Translations under genes and position numbers: made by a program
Source: Sinonovacula constricta
Taxonomy: Eukaryota; Mollusca; Bivalvia; Cardiida; Solecurtidae
Length of the DNA: 64,000 nt
NCBI GenBank assembly: GCA_007844125.1
Contig: CM017561.1
Location: 21,935,260 to 21,999,259 of the forward strand
Direction of reading: 5' to 3'
Part shown: one piece after another, positions 24,622-62,596 of the stretch
Numbering within the stretch: the stretch's first letter is position 1
How the letters are laid out: every line of letters begins with the position of its first letter
The notes under the pieces: model-generated
Databases searched by the model: none
Seen by the model: the letters and a program-made list of their open reading frames with translations, nothing else
Told to the model about the DNA's origin: nothing

Positions 24622-25504
24622 TAGACATTTTTCTCTGCCATTTCCAGTTTCAGAAACCAGATATTACTTGTACAATGGTATATAATTTATTTTATTATTA
24701 TTATTTTTTTTTTTTTTTTCTATCGGGTGTCAAAGTGAATATTATTGTTTTCCAGGTCTTACATCAATGCATTTGGATTTAGTGTGCCACTCTGTCTGAT
24801 CAGCAAGAATATAGTAGGCTTAAACAAATAGTGTTGATCTAGATCAACCTGCTTACTGCTGCATAATATTGCATCTTGATTTACGATTTTCATAATTATA
24901 ATTTCTGACCCACTTCTGTTTTTATGTTCACTGTGTCGACAGTGAATGCTACAACTGCTTTACAAAGGAAGTCTCAGACCTAACAATTTAAGACATACCT
25001 GTCCCCTGAGCAAAAAGGTAATTGTACATATTCCTTGATTTAATGTAAAAAGATAGTCGGAATTACAGTTATAACTCCATAGCAGAACAAACTCATCAAA
25101 TATATACTTTAATAGGCCCAGCCTGTTTGAAACAAGGTGCATATTTGTTTGTATGAGGTTGGTGCAACTGAGGTACTTACATGTTTTTATTTTAAAAAAC
25201 ACACCATTTTCTGCTGATGTCTATTTCATGAAAATTTTAGTGTATTTTGAAAAAGGGCAGTAAATCTAACAAAAAAATGATCTACAATATCTAATATCGC
25301 CTCTGTTGTCACTGTCTCAAATTGGACTGTTCTTGCTAAGCATTGTGATGGCTCTAACCCCACAAACACCTGTTGATGAGGTTCATAAACAAATTATATA
25401 AAAGAAAAATGGCTAAGCAGTAAATTACACAGTGCTTGCAGCACTTTCATTTTTCCTGCCTTGTAAATGTTTAATTTCTAATATAATGATCAACATTGTC
25501 AGTT

Positions 25505-26047
25505 AAATAGAGGATCTGATATGAGTGGTCATTAGGTACTGAAAATATTAAACGAGTTGAATGAAAGGATACGAAACGAGGCTCTGCCGAGTTTCGTATC
25601 GTTTCAGACGAGTTTAATATTTTCAGTACCTAATGACCACGAATATAAGATTCTATTTATCACATAACCAAAACACCAGCTGTTTTTGTTTACAATGCAT
25701 AATCTTTTTATAGTATGAACAGTCGGCCTTGACAATTGTGTAATTTGGTTTGGAAGAATCCGCACAAAAGATAGTTCCAGTTTTTACTCGACCATTTTCC
25801 AGACAAAGGGCACAGATTCGTTTATAACCTGACTAAAATGTTATCTATTTATTAATTAAAATGAAATTGTCCAACAAAATGCATAAAACGGCGACAACAA
25901 AGTGATCAGGAAATGGCATATACACCACACATACTTAATGACGTCACACTACAACAATGACGTCACACTACGATAACTAACTAGTGAGTTACCAAAAATA
26001 ACGCATGAGTGTTACTTCACGCTCGAGCGGTAGGTTATGTGATAAAT
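25505..26047. mobile_element. Inverted-repeat element with a long perfect-type hairpin
   Basis: 25505-25658 folds into a near-complete hairpin. GTGGTCATTAGGTACTGAAA ... TTTCAGTACCTAATGACCAC form the outer arms. GATACGAAACGAG/CGAGTTTCGTATC form an inner stem around GCTCTGC. ATTTATCACATAACC (25655-25669) is mirrored by GGTTATGTGATAAAT (26033-26047). I take it to be a non-autonomous DNA transposon of unknown superfamily. Confidence 0.65.
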
Positions 26048-26444
26048 GAAAGTTTACAGTAAACAATATTCTATGCAGCTATGTAATATTCACCTCCAAT
26101 CATGCCATTCAGCATACACATTCATAACATCAGAATCTTTTTGTATTCCTAGCACTGCTCTTGGGCTTGCTGGAACAATGATTCAAATTGAAAAACGTTG
26201 TATGACGGTTTGCGTATAGCAAATATAATTAACAAGCCCTGTCCCTTGTTCTGGGGACTTTGGGCATAATTTTGGTATAGACTCATGCTTTAGTCTAAAT
26301 AGTGATGACTGAGCACTACACCAATTGTAAAACAGTACAAATCACAAATAAAAAAATGCTCTAAATGTTTATTCTTTCCAAATCAATAAATAAGCAGGAT
26401 GAAGATTTTTTGCTAAAATGCTCATTCTGACATATGAGGCAATT

Positions 26445-27029
26445 CATATACGGACAATTCTCAGTCTGGACATTTCTCAGTTAGTGAAATTTGCAGGGGC
26501 GGACAATTCTCGGTTGATTTGCAGGGCCGGACATTTCTCAGTTACTTGTTTTGCAGGGTCGGACAATTCTCAGTCCGGACATTTGTCCGTTGGTTGATTT
26601 GTAGGGCCGGACAATTGTTATAGATCCATTTTTGACATTGATTAAACCAATCAATTTCATGAGTGTTATAAAACAACACTGTAATTAAATACTGAAAGAC
26701 AATCATCAAAAACCAGATAATTTTCTTTGCTGTCAATCATAAGTAAACCTGTAAATCAAACAAACTATTTATCCTTACAGTTTGTACCAATAATCATTTT
26801 TTAATTATTTCACTATAATGTCAAAATGGATTTATACAACAATTTTATCACAAATATTGCTATACTTTGAAATATATTAACGGAGAAATGTCCGGACTGA
26901 GAATTGTCCGACCCTGCAAAACAAGTAACTGAGAATTGTCCGGCCCTGCAAATCAACCAACTGAGAATTGTTCGACCCTGCAAATTTCACTAACTGAGAA
27001 ATGTTCGGACTGAGTATTGTCCGTATATC
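26445..27029. mobile_element. Fold-back MITE with 9-bp target duplication (585 bp)
   Basis: The termini ATATACGGACAATTCTCAG and CTGAGTATTGTCCGTATAT are inverted repeats. They extend about 150 bp through iterated modules such as GCAGGGCCGGACATTTCTCAG. GAGGCAATT flanks it at 26436-26444 and 27030-27038. A 9-bp duplication suggests a Mutator-like or fold-back origin. There is no transposase. Confidence 0.85.
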
Positions 27030-27038
27030 GAGGCAATT

Positions 27039-28798
27039 ACCTGGAGGATCGTATAACATGATCTTGGCAGCAAGTGTTCGAATGGTTTTCTTAGTTTAAA
27101 ATAGCTAAATGTACATGAAATATCATTTTGTAATAACAGGTGGGGTATTATGCCCTATTTTTCAATGGATGTACCACATCAATAAACAGCATTGCACAGG
27201 ATCTTTTCAAGGAAGATTAAATTGTGTAGTTGTTTAAGAAAAAAAATACGGTCCAAATAACTACATACCAACTTGAAATCTGGACTCCTTAGGCAAAATT
27301 ATTGTTCCAAGAGGCAGTATAGTCCAACAATCTGCAATTATGGTGACAATGGATTAGATTATGAGAATATTTTATACATGTGGAATTGGGTGTCAAAATC
27401 TGTATTTTGGTTGTTACATTTGTTACTTTCTATTCTTGAAAGGCTGAAATATTGTAAAAATATGCTGGTTGTAAAACCTAAAGAGGAACAGACAGAATCC
27501 CTCCTGAACAAAATCTCTTCGATACACTTTGGCGCAAGTGGACATAATCCCTCCCATTTATTTGCAAAGACAGACATAAAACCCTCCCAACATCAAAATG
27601 TTTTGAAGAAAAACTTACCCATAATACCATTTTTTTTTCCAATACAATATTGCAGAAATCAATATTAATTAAATAGCTTAATATCATTGTTTTGTTTGAT
27701 TATGAATTCTCCCGTTGACCACATAAATTAAAATTCAGAACCTCTCAGCAATCATTAAATTTAAATGAGATTGATATGAATTTGTTATAAAATATCAATT
27801 AAATAAAGACAATTATTCAATCAATTACCAATAAAAACAGACATTAGATGAAAAGGGATTTTTTATTATATTAAGAGTTCTTGTACTGTTGAAACAGAAA
27901 AGGTATTTTTTTATTTTATTATTTTATTCAGGCTCATGCATGTGAAAAGTGAGATTCAGGAAGAATTTTGACTGTCTTTGCAAATTAATGGAAGGAATTC
28001 TGCCAGCCTTTGAGGGGCATGGGGGGTGGGGGGGGGGATTTTTTTCCCTTATAACGCCGTAGATACATTCTGGGGAGAAACTATGTCACAGTACGAGCAG
28101 GAAGGGACAGAAATACATCAGGTAGGATTGCAGACGTATTTGTAGAATTTGGAAAAGGGTTAAAGAACTCTAATATAAAAAATGAAACAGCTAACAACAA
28201 GTGCCAAACACAGGTTATGTACGATTTTTATTTGCTTTTTGACGTTTTTATTTTTTCAATTTTTGGAAGCAACTGTATGCACGTGCGTAAGCCCAGGCAC
28301 GCCCCTGTTTGAGGAATTGTGAACTTTAATTGTCTGCCAAGAAAAGCTAAAGGAGGGGCGTTGTCCACCTATGTTTAAATGAACAGAAGGGACAATGTCT
28401 AAAACGGAATGTCCTACCCTTGTTTCATTTATAAAGATGTGTAAGCGTGTGACTAGCATTTAGTTGTGATCTGTTCCCTTAATTTTGAAAGTTTGAACTG
28501 ATGTCAAACACATTCAATCCAATTGATAAGGAAATGTTAGTTGTAAAAAATAATTCCATTTGATGGCCCAAAATATTTCCTTGGAAAGGGAAATTGGTTT
28601 ATATAAGGTCCTTTCATTTTTATGCCATTATTTTAATGATGATTAACTTTTATTGTTATTGAGAGTTTGGTTTAAAGTTCTCATTAATGAGTCTTGCATG
28701 CTTAGACCTTTTATCTAATTATATCATTTGAAGGTAAACAAAATTTGATTCTTGTAGTTTTTCCTTTCTGTTTTGTTTACTGATAATAACAATTGTTG
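27039..28798. other. AT-rich noncoding with one G-tract
   Basis: A run of G-rich sequence at 28018-28039 (GGGGGGTGGGGGGGGG) could form a quadruplex. No exon or mobile element was recognised. Confidence 0.4.
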
Positions 28799-30130
28799 AA
28801 AATGTGAACAATGTTTACAGTATACATTGTTATAGGTGGCCCTGTTACAAGTATATAACTTTTTTTATCAGTAAAACGTGAACAATGTTTACAGTATACA
28901 TTGTTATAGGTGGCCCTGTTACAAGTATATAACTTTTGTAACCAGTAAAACGTGAACAATGTTTACAGTATACATTGTTATAGGTGGCCCTGTTACATAT
29001 ATATAACTTTTGTAATCAGTAAAACATGAACAATGTTTACAGTATACATTGTTATAGGTAGCCCTGTTACAAGTATATAACTTTTGTAATCAGTAAAACG
29101 TGAACAATGTTTACAGTATACATTGTTATAGGTGGCCCTGTTACAAGTATATAACTTTTGTAACCAGTAAAACGTGAACAATGTTTACAGTATACATTGT
29201 TATAGGTGGCCCTGTTACAAGTATATAACTTTTGTAATCAGTAAAACGTGAACAATGTTTACAGTATACATTGTTATAGGTGGCCCTGTTACAAGTATAT
29301 AACTTTTGTAATCAGTAAAACGTGAACAATGTTTACAGTATACATTGTTTTAGGTGGCCCTGTTACAAATATATAACTTTTGTAATCAGTAAAACGTGAA
29401 CAATGTTTACAGTATACATTGTTATAGGTGGCCCTGTTACAAATATATAACTTTTGTAATCAGTAAAACGTGAACAATGTTTACAGTATACATTGTTATA
29501 GGTGGCTCTGTTACAAATATATAACTTTTGTAATCAGTAAAACGTGAACAATGTTTACAGTATACATTGTTATAGGTGGCCCTGTTACAAGTATATAACT
29601 TTTGTAATCAGTAAAACGTGAACAATGTTTACAGTATACATTGTTATAGGTGGCCCTGTTACAAGTATATAACTTTTGTAATCAGTAAAACGTGAACAAT
29701 GTTTACAGTATACATTGTTATAGGTGGCCCTGTTACAATTATATAACTTTTGTAATCAGTAAAACGTGAACAATGTTTACAGTATACATTGTTATAGGTG
29801 GCCCTGTTACAAGTATATAACTTTTGTAATCAGTAAAACGTGAACAATGTTTACAGTATACATTGTTATAGGTGGCCCTGTTACAAATATATAACTTTTG
29901 TAATCAGTAAAACGTGAACAATGTTTACAGTATACATTGTTATAGGTGGCCCTGTTACAAATATATAACTTTTGTAATCAGTAAAACGTGAACAATGTTT
30001 ACAGTATACATTGTTATAGGCGGCCCTGTTACAAATATATAACTTCTGTAATCAGTAAAACGTGAACAATGTTTACAGTATACATTGTTATAGGTGGCCC
30101 TGTTACAAATATATAACTTTTGTAATCAGT
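28799..30130 (+). repeat. 74-bp minisatellite with internal inverted repeat, 18 copies
   Basis: The unit contains AACAATGT-TTACAGTAT-ACATTGTT, a short inverted repeat, then ATAGGTGGCCCTGTTACAAG and TATATAACTTTTGTAATCAG plus TAAAACGTG. Copies are almost identical, differing mainly at AAGTATAT/AAATATAT. Confidence 0.96.
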
Positions 30131-30238
30131 ACTTGGTAACAATATATTACTCATTGTGTAAACATGTTTTTAAACTAAATATGGATATAATCCATGTATC
30201 CACAATTTCAAGTGTAGGATTTCTTGTCTCTATTTATT

Positions 30239-30655
30239 GAGGGTCCAGATTTTCTTCAGCTGTGGGTGGAGTGAAGGGTCCAGATTTTCTCTAGCTGTGG
30301 GTAGAGTGGAGGGTCCAGATTTTCTCTAGCTGTGGGTAGAGTGAAGGGTCCAGATTTTCTCCAGCTGTGGGTAGAGTGGAGGGTCCAGATATTCTCCAGC
30401 TGTGGGTAGAGTGGAGGGTCCAGATATTCTCCAGCTGTGGGTAGAGTGGAGGGTCCAGATTTTCTCCAGCTGTGGGTAGAGTGGAGGGTCCAGATTTTCT
30501 CCAGCTGTGGGTAGAGTGGAGGGTCCAGATTTTCTCCAGCTGTGGGTAGAGTGGAGGGTCCAGATATTCTCCAGCTGTGGGTAGAGAGGAGGGTCCAGAT
30601 TTTCTTCAGCTGTGGGTAGAGTGGAGGGTCCAGATTTTCTTAAGCTGTGGGTTGA
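30239..30655 (+). repeat. 35-bp minisatellite, about 12 copies
   Basis: The unit is GAGGGTCCAGATTTTCTCCA followed by GCTGTGGGTAGAGTG. It lies about 110 bp after the 74-bp array. Confidence 0.95.
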
Positions 30656-31146
30656 GGTGCCTTATGTTACACCTCCTCACCTTCTTCTAGCTTCTTGACC
30701 TTTATGTTACTCCATAGAGGATGTGGTCAGTTATTATAACTGATTACTGTGTTATTATAAGGCAAAAAATGTTGTTGTTGAGGTGTGTGCTGTTATTGTA
30801 CAGGTGTTGGTGATCTGGCACTAATCTCCCCCATCATCCTGTCTGTCATTTTCACCTGCTCCCCATGTAGTCAACCAGCAGGGTGCACTGTTTTGCTGAC
30901 CTTGTCTAAGGTCTGCTGTGTTGCTACTGCTGCTGCTGTTACTCCTGCTGCAGCTTCTACTACTACAATGGGAATTGCTTGGGCAGTTGTTGTTGTAATA
31001 CTATTCATTTCAAAACTGCTTTAAATATTGTTCCTACACACACTGGTGATTAAAAAAAAAATAATTGGATTGCAGAACTTTTGTTTGCAGAAGGCACTGA
31101 GGTTGTGGTATAGAGAACTATTTTTTAATAATGGCTTATCATTGCC

Positions 31147-32036
31147 GAATCTAGGACAGTTGCCCCCCCGGACGTTTGCCCCCCGGACGTTTGCCCCCCC
31201 TATTTGTGAAGGGCGGACGTTTGCCCCCCAGCTGAAATTACAAGGCGGACGTTTGCCCCCCAGCTGAAATTACAAGGCGGACGTTTGCCCCCCCAGCTGA
31301 AATTACAAGGCGGACGTTTGCCCCCTCTACTAAAATGTCAAGGCGGAAATTGCCCTCCCTTTCTTCTCAAACTCTGTATCCCGCCTGTAAATGTCTTCCC
31401 GCCATATTAGAAACATACACAAACGGTACTACATGGTGCTACAGTACATGAAATGTGTTAGGTGTAACAAAATTGTCTATAATTTTTTTCATAGGACTGG
31501 AATTAAGTAAAAGTTACAATCTAGTTTGCCTTCATATCTTTACATCGCATCAGGTTCCGAGACAATTTACCCGTTCTAAAACTCTCGCCGTCGAACCCGC
31601 AAGACTTAGGCTTTAACAGGTTGTTTGCTACACATTAATTGTTTATAATTAAATACAATCATGTTAATCGCCGTTAATTGGCATTCTCTGTGAAATTAGT
31701 AATGCAAAGAAACCGCCGCGTATAACTGAACGCATTACAGCTAATTGTTTATAATTAAGTACAAGGATGTTAATCGCCGTTTTTTACATTCTTTGTAAAA
31801 TTAATGAAATTGACAGATCGATTTTTTTGAAAGTCCGCCCTTACGTTATGGGGGGGGGGGGGGGCAAAAGTCCGCCCTCAAGTTTTGTTGAGGGGGCAAA
31901 CGTCCGGCTTTGAAAATCGGCAGGGGGGCAAAAGTCCGGCTCTGAAAAACGACAGGGGGGCAAACGTCCGGCCTGCATTTAAAAGAGGGCAAACGTCCGG
32001 GGGGCAAATGTCCGGGGGGGCAAATGTCCGTACACC
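31147..32036. mobile_element. Fold-back MITE with CGGACGTTTGCCCCCC arms and 9-bp target duplication (890 bp)
   Basis: The left arm holds repeated CGGACGTTTGCCCCCC modules. The right arm holds their inverse, GGGGGCAAACGTCCGG. The outermost left GGACAGTTGCCCCCCCGGAC mirrors the right end. ATCATTGCC flanks it at 31138-31146 and 32037-32045. Inside is a diverged direct duplication (TAATTGTTTATAATTAA ... GTTAATCGCCGTT, twice). A poly-G run lies at 31849-31864. Confidence 0.85.
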
Positions 32037-32045
32037 ATCATTGCC

Positions 32046-33627
32046 ACATGACCTAAATCATTATGTACAAGAGCTATAAAAAATAACATTGTGAGCAACA
32101 CTTTTGTACAATACAGAATAACCCCTTTAATACAAGTAATCTCCATATTATGCTGTGTTTTAATTTATTTTCAATGTTACAAGCTGTCATTTGAACATTC
32201 ACATTAATAATTTTTAAATAGGTAGGCAATCTTTTTAACATAACTCACTTTCTTTACATACATTATTCATTACTGTATTTGCAGGATGTTAGGTTTTTAT
32301 AGTTTTAATTCCTTAAATTTCTTGAAAGTGTAGAACATAACTTTTTATTCCCAGCTTAGCAAAGTTTTTTGTTTATGTCTACTATCATTTACTCAGAAAA
32401 ACTCATTCGAACTTTAACCTGCAAAGTCTTGCTTGAAGAATTTCAGGAGTTGTTCTAAGATTTCTGTCTTTGCTATTACAGCAAGAATAGACCAAATTTG
32501 ATGATGAATAATGGCTAAAAAATGAAAATGTACACAAACAACACAAAAACAAGAGTTGAGTCAGTTTTCCGCAATAATACCTGTCTCGTAACAAAGTTGA
32601 TAGAAAAGATCTGATGGGTTGTGTTTGTTTATATTGTTACACTTACCCTGACATGTGTACATAATATAAATGTACAATGATTGTTTGCCTATTGGATTAG
32701 ACTGTGACAGAATAACAGCATCAGCCATATTAGAATGCTTGAGGGGCTATATCTGTCTGTGATTCAATCAGAGAGAACATCAGAAATTATTGACTGATAC
32801 ATTAGATTATTGCGGGGAAAACATGCAAAACAAATAGACCATTGATCCAGTTGAAGGAATGTATTAAAGAGTGCACTCTTGATTTCTTTTCTGGGAAGGA
32901 GTTTCTTGTTTCTGTGTCTTTATAGGAGAATGAAAATCAGTTTGTTTGCAAGTCAGTTGGTGCTCTGTGTGAGGTGGTGTTGTATGTTTCAGATGTGTTA
33001 ATTTTGATAATATAAAAGTCATGAATTTGACTAAAAAATGTACATTGTAATAATATTGGAATTGTGTGTGTGGAAATTTTATAATGAAACTTAAAATTTG
33101 TTGTGTTTTTTATTTGAACTATTCAAAGTGAATATGGAAATTGAATTAGTGGCCGAAATAAGGAATTTAACAGAGAAAATATTTAAGTAAATAAGTAGCA
33201 GGGCTTAAACGGGAACTCTAGGGTGATATATTGATATATTATACCTCGGGTTGCAGTATTTGTAGTTCTAATCCTTCATGTGGTAATTCAATTAAGATTC
33301 TGGTAAAAAAAAGCATTAGAGGTTGTTATTTCTGTTTTTGTAAATAGTGTTTTTCTGTAAATTGATTTTTGTTTCATCTTTTTTTTTTCAAACTAAGTTC
33401 AGATTTTAAAAGAGTTTATATTCATCATGTTAACAATAAAACACTGTATGTTATAAATTAGTCTCTTAATACCACATTGAAAATTGTTTAATATTATATT
33501 GGTGAGTCTGTACATGATATATGATAATAATTGTTGGCTCTAAAGCTTTAATTATTGCATCATTAACTATTATTATTACCCCTGATTTGATAGAGTTTTA
33601 TAACAACAACTGCCAAAGCAAATTTCC
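32046..33627. other. AT-rich noncoding, nothing recognised
   Basis: No exon-like frame or repeat terminus was seen. Confidence 0.4.
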
Positions 33628-34153
33628 ATAGATAGTTTCCATGTGATGTCATCGACACTGATAAGACAGTTTAAGGCAGCCATCTTTGTGGGCAGAAGCT
33701 AATGCAGGCCAAAATCGGGAAATATGTGCTGTATTAAACTCACCACTGTGTTTTTATTTTTCAGTCTATTTTACTGAATTTTATATCAAATTTAAGATCT
33801 TTTATAAAGTATTTTAAATATCAAAACTATATTTTGATAGTTTAAAAGGTTAAAGAAATACAACGAAAATGATACACTGTTCATTTTGTTTTAAGTATGA
33901 GATAATAGTTAATAATTTATTTCTCTGTATTAATTCTGTGTGCATTTATCAATTGTAAACATATTGTATTCTAAAAATATGAATTTCAAGAGCTTTCCAA
34001 TGGTGTATAGCTTTTAATTTTCAGACCACAAATAAAGAAATTATAAGAAAATAAAATTTACCCTTCTATACAATTCATATGAAAATCCCTTGAAGTTACC
34101 ATCAAAAATGGCTGCCAAGATAAGGGATTTACACTGACATGGAAACTATCTAT
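33628..34153 (+). mobile_element. MITE family D, full-length copy (526 bp)
   Basis: The terminal inverted repeats are ATAGATAGTTTCCATGT and ACATGGAAACTATCTAT. Subterminal CAGTTTAAGGCAGCCATCTT and AAAATGGCTGCCAAGATAAG form a second, imperfect inverted pair. There is no coding capacity. It lies about 0.7 kb upstream of the first DOCK exon. Confidence 0.9.
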
Positions 34154-34877
34154 TCATATGTGGGTTAATATTATCAAATAAAAGATTAACATTAACATGA
34201 TTTTTAGTGGAATCTTTTATACACATTAACCAATGAGGATGGATTTATTTATATTCTATACAATAAACTCGCATATGTCTCCTGTTACACTTTATTTTCA
34301 ATTTTAAAGTCTTTTATTACAGCCTCCTTACCTTTAAGGAAACACTTTATGTGCAGGATAAAAGTGATATTTAACAGTGTTGAAGGTGACACAAATTACA
34401 AAGAATCAAATAGGGAAACATTCTGAATATAAACTCATACAAATATATATTAAAAAAATGAGCTAAATCTAAAACTAAGATTTTTTCATTCAAAAATAAA
34501 GATAAATAGCTTGCAATAATTGAAATGTTTGAAAATGTGGTGAAGGATTTAAAATGTGTCAAAGAAGTGTTTAAAGTCTTTGCGATGTGTTAATAGTGTT
34601 TATAATAATGTGAAAAACATAACAGATTCTTATTTCTGGATTTCTATTAACAGGTTTTCAAGCCAAGATGAAGGATTATTGACAAGTGCCATGGTACACC
34701 ACATATAACATAAGTTCTAGAGGATGTTATGTACATGACTTACCTATGTGTTTAATTAGAGTGAATAATTGAAGTGTTGACGATGAAATTTTCACTCACC
34801 TGTGCAGTGTTATAATTGTTAAATGTGTATAATTTGAGAGAATCCTATATAAACGTGAAGATGAAATTTTTCTCCAG

Positions 34878-61379
<26,502 letters not shown>

Positions 61380-61684
61380 GTACATAACTATAGAAGCTTG
61401 TACTAATAATGATAAAAAACTTCAATTAGCCGAATAAATAGATCTCATTAAAATAGTGCCCCAAATGGTCCGTGCCACACCTCTGAGGACACCTGACACA
61501 GACAAAGAGCCAAAAAAACCCATCACATTTGTCGCAAATTAACTACAGCTGTAGCTTTGTAATCCTGTTCTAACCCCATAACTTAGATTATGCTTTATGA
61601 TTTTATGTTTAGAGACCTAGTTGTCAATCTTTGTGTATAGGCCTTTCATGTTAGTGTTGTTTATTTTTAAAAAAAAAATTAGTA

Positions 61685-62330
61685 CAGTCAACTCTCGTGA
61701 TCTCAAAATCGGTTATCTCAAATTTCAGGTTATGTCAAACGGTCCCGATTTTTCCCTATAGTTTCTATATAGTTCACTTAACTCAAATTCGGATGTGTCA
61801 AATTATCGGATATATCAAACTAAATTCTTTGTCCCCACCGTATAAAACTGTTGAAATCAGTTGGTCTATCTCAAACTTCAAATTGCTATAAGATGCAAAA
61901 AGGCAACAATAGTGATTTTCACACCTACTGTGAAACTCGCGAAGATTTGGGCGTGAGTTTTATCGCCAATTATCGGCAATCAGGATGTCACGTAATTTGC
62001 AGAAGAGGTTAATCAATTGTTATTTTATTATTATTAAAATTAGGCCATGCACTTACGACGATGCAACAACCTACAATAAAAAGAAGAATATTAAATTACA
62101 TTGTTAAAAAATTAAATAACAATTTAAACATGCAAAACCACACAAACTTGCAGAAACTTAGTTTACAGTGGCAGATATAACAAGGAATTTCAGTCATTAC
62201 CAGTCATCGTGTAGCAGGTAAGATTTTTAAGATTTACACAAACTATCCTTAAATTCGGATAACTCAAACTTCGGATATCTCAAACTATTTTCTACGGTCC
62301 CTTGAAATTTGAGATAACGAGAGTTGACTG
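61685..62330. mobile_element. Pogo/Tigger-like MITE (646 bp)
   Basis: The ends CAGTCAACTCTCGTGATCTC and GAGATAACGAGAGTTGACTG are inverted repeats of about 23 bp with one mismatch, flanked by TA. ATCTCAAA/TATCTCAAA modules repeat near both ends. CAGT ends and TA targets fit the pogo/Tigger group. No transposase frame remains. Confidence 0.88.
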
Positions 62331-62596
62331 TATTGGTTTTGACTAACTACAGGTAAACAGCTACTTCCAAATTTGTTTAATAGTCGCTTTGAAAATCATT
62401 TATAAACACAAGATGGAGTGAATAAAAATGCACTCCACAAAATAATTTACCTTCAAATGAAAAGTTCACAGACGGGATTTATATGGATTGTCATTGTAAA
62501 TTCATTTCAAATAACTTTTGATCATTTGAAAGTAACAGTAGAGTGTTCATATAGTCATGAAATTAGGTTTTTAGACAATACTAAAGGTCTAGGATC

